This document shows, piece after piece, positions 36,163 to 45,670 of a DNA stretch of 64,000 nucleotides (position 1 is its first letter; the number at the start of each line of letters is the position of its first letter). Origin of the DNA: Paenibacillus_V sp046244365 (GTDB lineage: Bacteria > Bacillota > Bacilli > Paenibacillales > NBRC-103111). The stretch lies in assembly GCF_046244365.1 (NCBI RefSeq), contig NZ_CP176395.1:7440001-7504000 (forward strand), in the 5' to 3' direction. Below the pieces are notes generated by a model. The model made no database searches. It was not told the origin of the DNA and saw only the letters and a program-made list of their open reading frames with translations. The position numbers and the translations under genes are program-made.

Positions 36163-39100
36163 TTAGTTATGTAGAACGAACGGAGCGGCCTGGCTTGCCG
36201 CCGTTTCCATCATGCCCGCTGCGGCGCCGTTCTGCGATGCTGCCGCAGCCTTGCCGTAGCAGTCGATCGTCCGCTCGGCGATCGACGACCAGTCGTACTG
36301 CGTGCGCACCTTGTGCAGCCCGCGGCTCGCCAGCGCGCCGGCCCCGCCTTCATCCTGCAGCACGCGGATGATCTGGGCAGCGAGCGATTCGGCATTGCCG
36401 GGCAGAGCCGTCAAGCCGTCAACGCCATGCCGCACGATTTCCTGCAGCCCGCCCGTTCCGGAGACGATAACGGGCACGCCTGCGGCCATCGCTTCCAGCG
36501 CGACGATGCCGAAAGGCTCGTAAAGACTCGGAAACACGGCGGCAGCGCTCATCGCGTACAGCTCGTTGCGGTCGCTATCCTCGATAAAGCCCGCGAAAGC
36601 GACACGGCCGTCCACGCCCTGCGCATGGGCTTGCCGTTCGAGCGTTTGGAGCATCGGGCCTTTGCCCGCTACGACAAATTTCGCATCCGGGCAGCTTGCC
36701 GTAACGAGCGGGATGCTGTCGAGCAGCACCTGCACCCCTTTCTCACGCACAAGCCGGCCGACGAACATGACGATTTTTTCGTGCGGCAGCGCATAGCGGT
36801 TCCTCAGCTCGCTTCGCAGCGAGCCCGCCTTCATCGCTTCCGAATCGACGCCGTTCGGGATCATGTCGATCTTGCCCTCCGGAAGCCCGAACAAGCGGCG
36901 GATTTCATCCTCCATGTAAAGGCTGCAGCCAATGACGCGGCACGCCTCGTAGGTCAGCTCCCACTCCAAGCCGTGAATATCGTGCTGCAGCGGCGTGAAC
37001 AGCCCCTGATTGCGGCCGTGCTCGGTCGCATGAATCGTCGCAACCAGCGGGACGTTCAGCCGATGCTTCAGCGTTTGGGCCGCCTGGCTGACAAGCCAGT
37101 CATGCGCATGAATGATATCGAAGGCGACGTGATGCTTGGCGAGATTGCGCGCGTAATCGACCATCGCCAGATTCAGCTGGAATACCCATCCCATAAAATC
37201 GACCGTTTGCGCCTGATAAGGCTTTACCCTGTGCACGCGAACCCCTTCGTTCACCTCATAGGCCGGATAGCCGTCGACATGGCAGGTGACGACATGCACC
37301 TCCAGGCCGCGAGCAGCCAGCTTCCTCGCCAGCTCGTAAACGTGCCGGGACAACCCTCCGACGATCATCGGCGGAAACTCCCACGACAGCATCAGCACTT
37401 TCAGCGGGAAGACCGGCGGACTACGTCTACCCGGAATCGTTTCGGCGGTAGTACGCGACGCCGCACCGGCCTTCGAGTTCTCCCCAGCCATTCCGCCCCC
37501 CGCGCTCTCCGCAGCCGGCACGCCGTCCGCCCGGTCGCCCTCCTCAGCTTGAACGGCCCGAGCCGATGCCGATGCCGAAACCAAAGCGGCCCCGGGCGTA
37601 CCGTAGCGCCGGTAATCCAGCTGCGGAAAAATGTCATCGCGCCGCTCGACCTCCGCCAGCCAGCTTTCGTCGAGCGTACCGCCGCGCACGGCTTCAGCCA
37701 GCCGCCGGAAGCGGCCCGCGTGCTCGCAGAACCTGCGGACGGCGTACTCCACCACCGTCCGGTTATCCATAATGAACGCCCAGTCGCTGCTCTCGGCAAG
37801 CATCAGCTCGCGAGCCGCCTGATTAAGGAAGCGCCGCCGAAGCCCGCCTGCATTCGGAAACAAGTCGGCGAGCCGAATCATCTCCTCCTCCATAAGGTGA
37901 AGGTGCCGGTACATCCATTCGTTGCTCTCGCCGAGCCACACTTCCCCGTAACCGCCACGCCCCCAGCTGGAGAAGGGCGGCTGCCCCGTCTCGCCGGCGG
38001 GATATTCCGCCACATAGTCGGCAGGCGTTACCAGCCGGATCGTTTGCTGCTCGCCGGCGATTTTGCGGCACAGAAAGTCGAGCCATGCCGGTCCTTCGTA
38101 CCACCAATGGCCGAACAGCTCCGCGTCGTACGAGGCGACGATGATCGGTTTGCGCGGCATATGCGCGGCAAGATGCTCCGCCTGCCGTTCGCGGTTGAAC
38201 ATGAAGTTGCCGGCATGCAGCTCCGCCTTGCGCAGCGCCCACTCCGGTTCGTACAGCTCCTTGCGTTCGCCGTCGCCGGTAATGCGGAAATATTTAAGCC
38301 CCGTGTCGAGCCGCAATCCGCTTTTGTGCAAATGCGGACGCAAATAGTCGTAATCGAGCTCATACCCGATATCCCGATAAAATTCGCGGTAATCGTGATC
38401 GCCCGGATAGCCCTCCTGCGCGCTCCATACCTGCTTCGAGGCTTCTTGATCGCGGGCGAATACCGCAACGCCGTGCGGCGTGAACAACGGCGCATAGACG
38501 CCGTTCTCCGGCTTCGGGTACGCGTGCTTCACCGCATGCGAATCCGTAAAGAAATACCGCAGCCCGTACTCCGCAAGCAGCCGGTCGAGCCCCTCCGTAT
38601 AGCCGCATTCAGGCAGCCAAATCCCTCTCGGGGCGACGCCGAGATGCCGCTCATGGACGGCGACCGCTTCGGCCAGCTGCGCCCGGATCGCCTGCTCGGT
38701 GCGCACATACGGAAGGAACGCATGCGTCGCCGAGGACGTGACGAGCTCCAGATGGCCGCTCTCCATCAGCTTGCGGAAGCCGCCGATCACGTTGCCGCGG
38801 TATTGCTCCGCGAACTTCCTCCGGTACCGGTGCAGCTTGCCGGCATACATCCTGGCCAGCTTGTGCCTCTGTCCGTCGCCGCGGGTGCGGACCATCTCCT
38901 TCTCCGCCAGCTCCACCGTCGAATCGAGATGCAGCGCGTAACGCTCCTGCAGCAGCGGGCTCGCCAGCATCGACAGCAGCGTCGGCGTCAACGACATCGT
39001 CAGCTTGAACGGCACCCCGTCCCTGACCAGACCTTCATACACGTCAAGCAGCGGCAAATACGACTCCGTCAGCGCTTCGAACAGCCATTTTTCCTCCATT

Positions 39101-39174
39101 ACCGTTTCGCTTTCCGGATGGTGAACGTAAGGGAGATGAGCGTGCAAAACAAGCGCCAAATATCCTTTATCCAA
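36163..39174 (-). CDS. GH57 branching-enzyme-like domain fused to a GT4 glycosyltransferase
   Basis: About 1003 residues (numbering here from the longer GTG frame at 39198). GH57/DUF1957 domain at 12-530: LHAHLPY, nucleophile E197 in WLPECGY and acid D358 in SYDAELFGHW, matching the E/D pair of archaeal GH57 alpha-1,4-glucan branching enzymes. A low-complexity linker (about 535-595) joins it to a GT4 domain (598-985) with SWEFPPMIVGGLSRHV, HAHDWL and EPFGIVALEAMA, typical of glycogen-synthase-like transferases. One chain could extend and branch an alpha-glucan. I prefer TTG 39174 because GAGGG lies 9 nt before it; GTG 39198 has no site. Confidence 0.9.
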   Translation of the reverse strand: MDKGYLALVLHAHLPYVHHPESETVMEEKWLFEALTESYLPLLDVYEGLVRDGVPFKLTMSLTPTLLSMLASPLLQERYALHLDSTVELAEKEMVRTRGDGQRHKLARMYAGKLHRYRRKFAEQYRGNVIGGFRKLMESGHLELVTSSATHAFLPYVRTEQAIRAQLAEAVAVHERHLGVAPRGIWLPECGYTEGLDRLLAEYGLRYFFTDSHAVKHAYPKPENGVYAPLFTPHGVAVFARDQEASKQVWSAQEGYPGDHDYREFYRDIGYELDYDYLRPHLHKSGLRLDTGLKYFRITGDGERKELYEPEWALRKAELHAGNFMFNRERQAEHLAAHMPRKPIIVASYDAELFGHWWYEGPAWLDFLCRKIAGEQQTIRLVTPADYVAEYPAGETGQPPFSSWGRGGYGEVWLGESNEWMYRHLHLMEEEMIRLADLFPNAGGLRRRFLNQAARELMLAESSDWAFIMDNRTVVEYAVRRFCEHAGRFRRLAEAVRGGTLDESWLAEVERRDDIFPQLDYRRYGTPGAALVSASASARAVQAEEGDRADGVPAAESAGGGMAGENSKAGAASRTTAETIPGRRSPPVFPLKVLMLSWEFPPMIVGGLSRHVYELARKLAARGLEVHVVTCHVDGYPAYEVNEGVRVHRVKPYQAQTVDFMGWVFQLNLAMVDYARNLAKHHVAFDIIHAHDWLVSQAAQTLKHRLNVPLVATIHATEHGRNQGLFTPLQHDIHGLEWELTYEACRVIGCSLYMEDEIRRLFGLPEGKIDMIPNGVDSEAMKAGSLRSELRNRYALPHEKIVMFVGRLVREKGVQVLLDSIPLVTASCPDAKFVVAGKGPMLQTLERQAHAQGVDGRVAFAGFIEDSDRNELYAMSAAAVFPSLYEPFGIVALEAMAAGVPVIVSGTGGLQEIVRHGVDGLTALPGNAESLAAQIIRVLQDEGGAGALASRGLHKVRTQYDWSSIAERTIDCYGKAAAASQNGAAAGMMETAASQAAPFVLHN

Positions 39175-39214
39175 TCGACCAGTCCCTCTTTTCCACACGG
39201 TTAAAATGCCATGC

Positions 39215-39871
39215 TCAGCTTTCCTGCAGCGAATAGCCGGTGAATCGGCTCATCCATGCCGGAATCGGCTGTTCTCCCCCCGCCTCCGCATCGGCTTCCT
39301 CGCTCTCGGCGTCCGTCTGCGTTTCCGATCCTTCCGCCCGCCGCTTCCTTCCCGGTGCGCCGCCCGATCCGACCTCCGCATTGCGGGGAAGCGTCACGGA
39401 ATTGGAGCGCAGAATGGCGACGAATTTGCCTTCCTTCGTTCGGATGCCATAGTCCATGCAATAGGCGCAGTCGGCCCGCATCCCGCCTACGAACCCGTGA
39501 TTGCTCCCCCCGGCCAGCTCCACGTCCCACCAGTCATTCGCATTGTCGCCCGAGAACGATACTTCGTTGACGTCGTAAATGCGCAGCACTTTCTGCAGCT
39601 GCTCCCACTTGCAGTTGCTGTACCGCTCGACCATCCGCTTGCGGTCGTCGGTAATGTCCCAGTAGGCGTACAAGGTCGACCAGTCTCTCGGCAGAAGCTC
39701 CAGCCGGTCATTTTCATAGTTTTCAAAAGAAAAATCGTCATCCCCGAAGGTCCGCTGTTCCTTCTCTTCGCGCATGATCGGCGGCTTCGCGCCAAGCGCG
39801 TAAGGCTGCTCCTCCGTCTCCCGCTCTTCCGGCGCAGGCTGTTCCGTTCGGCGAATACGCCCGTCTTCCAT
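39215..39871 (-). CDS. DUF4912 domain protein
   Basis: About 218 residues. The DUF4912 core is ENDRLELLPRDWSTLYAYWDIT ... RIYDVNEVSF, a family that often sits beside GH57 genes. The N-terminus (30-35 residues) and the C-terminus (about 165-200) are acidic and low-complexity. I start at ATG 39871, with GGGGGGAA upstream; the frame extends to 39994 without a site. It is directly upstream of the GH57-GT4 gene and co-oriented. Its function is not known; a glycan-binding or regulatory role in alpha-glucan synthesis is inferred only from neighbourhood. Confidence 0.82.
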   Translation of the reverse strand: MEDGRIRRTEQPAPEERETEEQPYALGAKPPIMREEKEQRTFGDDDFSFENYENDRLELLPRDWSTLYAYWDITDDRKRMVERYSNCKWEQLQKVLRIYDVNEVSFSGDNANDWWDVELAGGSNHGFVGGMRADCAYCMDYGIRTKEGKFVAILRSNSVTLPRNAEVGSGGAPGRKRRAEGSETQTDAESEEADAEAGGEQPIPAWMSRFTGYSLQES

Positions 39872-40351
39872 CGCGTTCCCCCCGATATGTAATTGTATGT
39901 ACCGCTGGACCAACCGAGTCCGACCCGCAAGCTTTCCCATTCGGCTGACGGGAAGCTTGTAAGGTGCAGGTGAATTCAGTATATGCCTGCTCATTTACGA
40001 ATTATGTCTCCGTCATGCTTTGAAAAAGTTTGTTTTTTCAATAAGTCAATTGACCGATAGTAGAACGTGCGCAAACGAAATAAAACGGAGTGAAGCAAAA
40101 AAATCGCGGTCCCGATACGCAAGAAACGGCGAAAAACAAAAACCGGCCAAGCGAATTCGCTTGCCGGCAGCCATTGGCGGCGTGATTTGGGATTTGGAAC
40201 GCTCCGGAGGAACGTTCGTTTTTTGAACATGACGTTCGTTTTTGATCAGACGCACCTTATGCCGGGCCTTGACGATTACGTAAATGTTCGTCTTGCACAA
40301 ATCATTTGCGGTTATGCGCGATCTTCCCGTTCGCAGGGCCGCATGCGTGCC
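39872..40351. other. Intergenic region with palindrome
   Basis: About 480 bp with no convincing gene. CAAGCGAATTCGCTTG (near 40146-40161) is a perfect 16-bp palindrome whose pairing extends into CCGG on both sides with one bulge. A small hairpin GAACG-TCC/GGA-CGTTC followed by TTTTTT ends at about 40225 and resembles a rightward terminator, although no rightward gene precedes it. The promoter for the DUF4912 operon should lie here. Confidence 0.5.
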
Positions 40352-41407
40352 TTACGAGTCGCGCGAGGCGCGATCAAGAGCTTCCACGGCGAGAATGTAC
40401 ATCGCGCTGCTCCAGCCAAGCGGCGTATTCGGGTTCGGCTCCGCCGTTCCGGCGAAAAAGAGTTCGGGCAGGACTCCGGGCGCGACCATCGCCCGTTCCG
40501 TCCGCCGAACGTATTCGGCCGCCTTCTCCTTGTCTCCGAGCTCCAGCCAGCACAGCGCCAGCCACGGCAGTCCGAACGTCCACTCCGCTTCGGAGCCTTC
40601 GTAGAAGGCAAGGTCTTGCCCGCGGCCATGCTGGCTTTCCAGCACGCTGAAATAGCTGTCGCCGCTGTAGCGGATGAGGCCGCGATCCCGAAGCAGCCGC
40701 TCCTCCGCTTGACGAACGATGGCTTCTCCCCGTTCCCCGGTAAATAACCGGTACGGGTAGACCAGGCTTAGCTGCGCCAAGTCCGCCGTCTTCGTCTCGC
40801 TTTCGCGCGGGTATAGCGTCTTGAGCGCTTCGCGCCCGAGCCCGATCAGCGGCTGCGGCACCTGGACTAGACGCTCCACCGCAGCAAGCCCCGCAACGCA
40901 TGCGCCGATCGAAGAAGCGTGGAGCTCGCGTCCCTCCTCCCACATGCCGTTATCCGGATCGCGCCAGTATTCGACCCGCTCCAAATAACGGACAAGCTTG
41001 CTTACCAGCTCCAAGTCCTTCACGCTGCGGATGACCTGTCTGCCCTTCGCCTCCCCGATTCCGATCCCGAACAAAATCGCGCCGATCATGTCGTGCTGCA
41101 CATGACCCCAAGGCTCCGAATGAATTTCCCGCACGTCGTTGGACGAGTAACGCGCATGCAGGTATTCCCATTCGTAAACCGGCTTTTGCACGGCGATCAA
41201 ATCGAGCTTCCATTCGTATTCCTTCAACAAATCCAGTATGCGGTGAAACGCTTTCTCATACGTCCCGTTCGGCTTATCCAGGTATGGCAGCGACATGTAT
41301 ACGCTGTCCCGAAGCCAAACAAAGCGGTAATGATCCGACGTGCTTGCCAGGTACAGACCGTGAGGCAGCCTCAGACGATCCAGCACCTCATAGCTCTCCC
41401 GTATCAT
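40352..41407 (-). CDS. Glycoside hydrolase family 15-related protein
   Basis: About 351 residues forming an (alpha/alpha)6-type helical repeat protein similar to GH15/glucoamylase-like and phosphorylase-kinase-alpha-like proteins: SDHYRFVWLRDSVYMSLPYL near the N-terminus, SEPWGHVQHDMIG in the middle and EGSEAEWTFGLPWLALCWLELG toward the end. There is no signal peptide, so action would be inside the cell. Start ATG 41407 has GGAGGG; the longer frame to 41734 is non-coding in character. It lies upstream of the DUF4912/GH57-GT4 genes in the same direction. It may trim or sense alpha-glucan, but catalytic acids are not assigned. Confidence 0.83.
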   Translation of the reverse strand: MIRESYEVLDRLRLPHGLYLASTSDHYRFVWLRDSVYMSLPYLDKPNGTYEKAFHRILDLLKEYEWKLDLIAVQKPVYEWEYLHARYSSNDVREIHSEPWGHVQHDMIGAILFGIGIGEAKGRQVIRSVKDLELVSKLVRYLERVEYWRDPDNGMWEEGRELHASSIGACVAGLAAVERLVQVPQPLIGLGREALKTLYPRESETKTADLAQLSLVYPYRLFTGERGEAIVRQAEERLLRDRGLIRYSGDSYFSVLESQHGRGQDLAFYEGSEAEWTFGLPWLALCWLELGDKEKAAEYVRRTERAMVAPGVLPELFFAGTAEPNPNTPLGWSSAMYILAVEALDRASRDS

Positions 41408-41743
41408 AAGCGTACCCTCCTGCGCTTGTATGAGTCCCGGCGCGGCGCCTTCTACATCATGTGCAGGAGCAGGCGGATTCGTCCCTACTTTACGCAAAAA
41501 TAAATACTTTTTCGTTATGTACGCATAAACCGGATTCGGCATGCCAAGCAAGAACAAGCCCGGCTGCGTCTCCCGAACTCCAGGAATGTCCCTTTCGCAA
41601 ACTCGCTTCCTCTCTCTCCTGTCCCGAACAACAAAAAAAGCTCCCCTCCGCCGTATTCCCGGCTTGTGGACAGCTATCGCTTCAAGATCTTCAATAGGGC
41701 TGCTGCAAAGCGAAAGCTTGTCCGCTTCCGCCAAACGCCAAAA
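41408..41743. other. Intergenic region
   Basis: About 336 bp between two leftward genes. The frame of the GH15-like gene is open through it but has no start site and no family similarity. I see no clear hairpin or repeat. Confidence 0.45.
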
Positions 41744-42079
41744 CTAACCGGACTCCGGCATCGTTTCTTCGAACGTAATCATAAACGCGTTCCACGCGTC
41801 GTGCGGAGACGCCAGCAGGCCATCCCGCTGTTTCACCTTGCGGTACTGGTTGCTCAGCCATTCCTCCTGCGGATTGCTCACCCGGTACGGCTCGCTCACG
41901 CCGCGCGCGTCATCCCAGGCACACTCCACCCCTTGTCCGCCCGCGTCCCCCCGGTACATTTTACAGCCTCCGCAGAACGTTTTCGTATGCTTCGCATCAA
42001 GCGTAACGACCTTATTCCGCAAACAGCAGTATACGCGCCCGTTTTCGTCAGCCATGTTTATATGATTGATCATCGTCAT
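41744..42079 (-). CDS. Small cysteine-containing protein of unknown function
   Basis: 111 residues starting at ATG 42079, with CGAGGAG 9 nt upstream. The N-terminal half holds VYCCLRNK, FCGGCKMYRG and GVECAW, five cysteines including a CxxC, which suggests a small metal site. The rest is charged and hydrophilic (PQEEWLSNQYRKVKQRDG). No signal peptide or membrane segment. The frame continues to 42715 without a plausible start. I do not recognise the family. Confidence 0.7.
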   Translation of the reverse strand: MTMINHINMADENGRVYCCLRNKVVTLDAKHTKTFCGGCKMYRGDAGGQGVECAWDDARGVSEPYRVSNPQEEWLSNQYRKVKQRDGLLASPHDAWNAFMITFEETMPESG

Positions 42080-42235
42080 ATGCTTCATCTCCTCGTTCCC
42101 AATACTCTGTTCAACAGGTAATATAAAGTATATGAGCGAAACGTTAAAAAGAGGCTCGAATTTTGTAAACGGAAAATATTTTTTTTGTAACGCGTCAATG
42201 AATAGTAACCGGATGCCGGAAGGTGGAGAAAGATT

Positions 42236-43015
42236 GTGACCGGACGCCAAATAACGCTCTGCAGCCTGGCGGCTGCCGGGGTGCTGCTCGTGGCGTTCGC
42301 ATTCTATGCGGACAGAGCAAACCACCCGATTCGTCCCGATGCGGAGAAGGAAACGGCCTTGCAGCGGCAGGAAACCGCGAAAAATAAACCGAACGCCGCC
42401 CCCATCGCCAAAGAAGCGAAGACGGGAGCGGCGCTGTACGCCTCGGAAGAGCAAGGCGGCATGTATGAGAATTTGATTTTGCAGGTAAACGGCGGCTCGC
42501 TCCATACCACCTGGTCGAACGAAATCAACCCGAGCTTCGCGCCGGAAATATACGCCCTCGACTTGAACAAGGACGGACGGGACGAGCTGCTCATCCTGAT
42601 CACGACAGGTCATGGAACAGGCGTCCGCGAAAGCTGGGCACATGCGATCGATCCGGAGAAGCTGGCCGAAATAGCTGTCGACAACCCGGTCGAAGCCGTC
42701 CGCAAGCATATTCAATCGAAGGTTACGACCGCCGAGGTTTCCGTCTCGGTCGGCCCCGGCGGAACGCCGATGCGGATCGATCCGGAAACGATAGCCGCGG
42801 AACCCGCCAACTGGTTCGACAAGCTGGCATTCGGCAGCATCGTCCGCTTCGAAATCAGGAATAACGAGCTGGTTGCCGAAATTCCCGCCCAGCTATCCCC
42901 GGCCGATTTCATCGGGGAAGCCACGCTTACGTACGACTATCGGAACGGGCGCTACTCGCCTTACCGCATCGAATTTACAAGCGGGAACGCCTCTACGATG
43001 CTCTTGCTGGATTAG
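42236..43015 (+). CDS. Predicted secreted/anchored protein with a DxNxDGxDE repeat
   Basis: A 259-residue protein starting with GTG 42236 behind AAGGTGGAG. It has an N-terminal membrane segment (about residues 5-25, LCSLAAAGVLLVAFAFYA) without lipobox, then a charged linker. A DLNKDGRDELLI motif of FG-GAP/VCBS type near residue 105 probably binds calcium. The C-terminal half has no recognised domain. It is alone on the + strand and convergent with the ABC exporter gene: the two stop codons overlap within four bases (43012-43015). Confidence 0.75.
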   Translation: MTGRQITLCSLAAAGVLLVAFAFYADRANHPIRPDAEKETALQRQETAKNKPNAAPIAKEAKTGAALYASEEQGGMYENLILQVNGGSLHTTWSNEINPSFAPEIYALDLNKDGRDELLILITTGHGTGVRESWAHAIDPEKLAEIAVDNPVEAVRKHIQSKVTTAEVSVSVGPGGTPMRIDPETIAAEPANWFDKLAFGSIVRFEIRNNELVAEIPAQLSPADFIGEATLTYDYRNGRYSPYRIEFTSGNASTMLLLD

Positions 43016-44883
43016 CTGCTTGGTTCAAGTCCCGCAGACGACACGCTTTGCTCCTCCACTTTGGCGAACTGCGTATGATACAGTCTCGCATACAACCCGT
43101 CCCTAGCCAATAGCTCGGCATGCGTACCCTGTTCGGCGATGCGCCCGTTCTCGAGGGCGATAATGCTGTCGGCGGCCAGCACCGTCGACAGCCGATGGGC
43201 GATGACGATCGTCGTCCGTCCCTGCATGAGCTCCTCGAGCGCCGCCTGCACGAACGCTTCCGATTCGGAATCGAGATGAGAGGTCGCCTCGTCAAGCACC
43301 AGCACGCCGGGGTTGCGCAAGATCGCGCGCGCAATCGCGAGCCGCTGCCGCTCCCCGCCGGACAGCCGGTGTCCCCTTTCGCCGACCATCGTATCGTAGC
43401 CTTCCGGCAAGCCCGCGATCAGCTCGTGAAGATATGCTTTCCGGCACGCCTCCTCGATCTCCGTGTCCGAAGCGTCGTCCTTCGCGAACCGCAAGTTGTC
43501 GCGGATCGTCGCGTGGAACAGGAACGATTCCTGCGTGACGAACGCCACCTGCTCGCGCAGCGACTGCAGCGTCACTTGCTTCAGGTCATGGCCGTCCATC
43601 TCCACCCGCCCGTCCGTCGGGTCATGCAGTCTGGCCAGCATGCCGATCAGCGTCGTTTTGCCGGCCCCGCTCGGACCGACAAGCGCCATCAGCTGTCCCG
43701 GCCGCACCGTAAAGGAAATGTCCTCCAAAGCCGTCTGACCCGGCTTGTAGGCAAAGGAAACGTCCCGGTAAGCAATATTGCCGGCTAGCGGCGGAAGCGG
43801 CTTGGCGTCCGGCGTGTCCACGATGTCGGATTTCATGTCCATATATTCATAGATGCGCTGAAACACGCCCAGCGCGGTGGCCACCTCTACGTGCAAATTC
43901 AGCAGCGTCGACGTCGGGCCGTACAACCTGCCCACATAAGCGGTGAAAGCGATGATGTCGCCGATCGACATCGTGCCGTCCATCACGCCGAGACCGCCGT
44001 ACAAATAAATGATCGCCGCCCCGGTCGGCGCCAGCACGCCGACGACGAGTCCGAACCAGCGTCCGACGAGGTTCAGACGCAGCTCGAGTGCCATCACCTT
44101 CTCGTTCAGCTCCGAGAACCGCATCTCCTGCGCATGCTCTTTGCCGAAAATGCGCGTCAGCATCGCCCCCGATACGCCGAACGTTTCGCCGAGCTCCGCC
44201 GACATTTCGGCCCGCACCCTCTGGGTTTCGGCCTGCAGCTTCTTGCGCGCCCGCGACACCGAGCGAACCGGCAGCACGAACAGCGGCAGGATGACGAGTG
44301 AGATTAGGGCGAGCCGCCAATCCAGCTTGAACAGAATGAACAGCGTGGTCGCCATGATGACGATCTGCGTAATCGCATTCACGATCGTTCCCGTCACGAC
44401 GCCCTGCACCGCCTGCACGTCTCCGGTCAGCCGCTGGATGACTTCCCCCGAGCGGGAATGGGTAAAGAACGACATCGACTGTCTTTGCAAATTACGGAAC
44501 AGCCCGTGCCGCAAATCCCGCATGACGCTTTGTCCTACCCGGTTATTCATATGGTTCTGCAGAACGCCGAGCAGTCCGCTGAGGAGCGGAAGTCCGACCA
44601 TTAATCCTACCGCGATCAATAACTGCTTGCGGTCCCCCTGCGGAATCGCGGTATCCACGATGTCGCGCATCACGAGCGGCGGAACAAGACCGATCACCGC
44701 GCCGACTAACGCTAGCGCCAAAATAGCCAGCAGCAGCTTCCAATAGGAGCGGAACAAGCCAAAAATACGCGTCAGGCTTACATCCTTCAGCTTCGCCTTC
44801 GGCCGGTCGCCCGCCGACAGTCCTTTTCTTCCGCCCATTCCGCCTCCGTACCCTCCGCCGCCCATCATGCCCTCTCCACGCAT
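43012..44883 (-). CDS. ABC exporter half-transporter with a Gly-rich N-terminus
   Basis: A 623-residue type-I exporter. The first ~25 residues are rich in Gly/Met (MMGGGGYGGGMGG). Six membrane helices lie at about 45-345, and the nucleotide-binding domain has Walker A GPSGAGKTT (near 401), signature LSGGERQR, Walker B VLVLDEATSHLD (His where Ala is usual) and IAHRLSTV. All catalytic residues are present. Start ATG 44883 has GGGGGGA at 7 nt. It lies 66 bp after the yyaC gene in the same direction; the link may be only by chance. Confidence 0.94.
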   Translation of the reverse strand: MRGEGMMGGGGYGGGMGGRKGLSAGDRPKAKLKDVSLTRIFGLFRSYWKLLLAILALALVGAVIGLVPPLVMRDIVDTAIPQGDRKQLLIAVGLMVGLPLLSGLLGVLQNHMNNRVGQSVMRDLRHGLFRNLQRQSMSFFTHSRSGEVIQRLTGDVQAVQGVVTGTIVNAITQIVIMATTLFILFKLDWRLALISLVILPLFVLPVRSVSRARKKLQAETQRVRAEMSAELGETFGVSGAMLTRIFGKEHAQEMRFSELNEKVMALELRLNLVGRWFGLVVGVLAPTGAAIIYLYGGLGVMDGTMSIGDIIAFTAYVGRLYGPTSTLLNLHVEVATALGVFQRIYEYMDMKSDIVDTPDAKPLPPLAGNIAYRDVSFAYKPGQTALEDISFTVRPGQLMALVGPSGAGKTTLIGMLARLHDPTDGRVEMDGHDLKQVTLQSLREQVAFVTQESFLFHATIRDNLRFAKDDASDTEIEEACRKAYLHELIAGLPEGYDTMVGERGHRLSGGERQRLAIARAILRNPGVLVLDEATSHLDSESEAFVQAALEELMQGRTTIVIAHRLSTVLAADSIIALENGRIAEQGTHAELLARDGLYARLYHTQFAKVEEQSVSSAGLEPSS

Positions 44884-44949
44884 ACGTTTGTCCCCCCTGC
44901 TTCGTATATGAGCTTGCGTCCCGCGTTTCTCCCCTACTCTCCTACTCCC

Positions 44950-45501
44950 CTACTGCCCTCTGCTCTCTCTGTCGTCCTGCGAGAACGCTTCCTGCACCGC
45001 CTTGACGATATGCCTCGCCATCATCAGCACTCGATTCAGCGGCGTACGCTGAAGAACGAAAGCCGGATTGCCTTTGTTCTCGCAAACGATCGCAGCGATC
45101 GACCAGTCCCCGACCGACGGCAGAGGCCGACCCATCGAGCGTCCCGGCTCGATCGGCTCGCGGGCCAGCCGGTAATAGCCGACGGCTTCCGGCCTGCCCA
45201 CGCAAGCGTCGACCGCAAGAACGACGGCTCCCGCCGGCACGCGCTGCAGCAGCTTCGGCAGCCGGTCGGCATCGCACGGCTCGGCAAGCGTACCGATAAC
45301 GTTCGCGTAGCCGGCTTCCGTCAGCAGCGTTCCGGTTAGCGGCCCGAGCGAATCGCCGGACGACCGGTCCGTGCCGATGCAGACGAACCAAAGCTTCGGC
45401 GCCTCCACGCCTTCCTCCGCCATCAGCCGGAAGAACGGAAGGAGCCCGTGCTCGCGCACCATTTTTTTACCGCTCAAGCGGACAACCTGTTCCCTAGTCA
45501 T
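44950..45501 (-). CDS. yyaC: Spore protease YyaC
   Basis: A 183-residue protein with the YyaC pattern: WFVCIGTDRSSGDSLGPLTGTLL, AVDACVGRPEAVGYY and GDWSIAAIVCENKGNPAFVLQ, with helices at the end. YyaC-family proteins are sporulation-associated and related in fold to hydrogenase-maturation/GPR-type peptidases. They are found only in endospore formers, so the gene supports the host assignment. No membrane segment. The exact target is not known. Confidence 0.88.
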   Translation of the reverse strand: MTREQVVRLSGKKMVREHGLLPFFRLMAEEGVEAPKLWFVCIGTDRSSGDSLGPLTGTLLTEAGYANVIGTLAEPCDADRLPKLLQRVPAGAVVLAVDACVGRPEAVGYYRLAREPIEPGRSMGRPLPSVGDWSIAAIVCENKGNPAFVLQRTPLNRVLMMARHIVKAVQEAFSQDDRESRGQ

Positions 45502-45580
45502 TCGTCATTCTCCTTTCCGGTCTCCGGCTGTCTTCGGCTTCCTTCGGATGCCTTATGAAGCCTGTATGTAATCGACCATG

Positions 45581-45631
45581 AAAAAGCCCTTTGCCCGATC
45601 CCAGCCAAGCATGGAGGACGGACAGAGGGCT
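45581..45631 (-). terminator. Terminator downstream of the acyltransferase gene
   Basis: On the - strand AGCCCTCTG pairs with CAAAGGGCT across a longer loop and is followed by TTTTTC. It begins 40 bp after the acyltransferase stop and separates it from yyaC. Confidence 0.6.
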
Positions 45632-45670
45632 GTCGCTTTATGATCCCGCTATCCGCCATTCCGTTCCGAG

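Noticed and set aside
36313..39204. A 963-codon + strand open frame opposite the GH57-GT4 gene
   Set aside because: Antisense shadow of a gene with visible catalytic motifs; no motif, start site or family character of its own.
40020..40226. A small Lys/Arg-rich + strand frame starting with TTG
   Set aside because: No ribosome binding site; it spans a palindrome and a hairpin, and its composition suggests non-coding sequence.
42079..42715. N-terminal extension of the cysteine-containing protein
   Set aside because: The extension is antisense to the 42236 gene and has no start site; the AGGAG-preceded ATG at 42079 is better.
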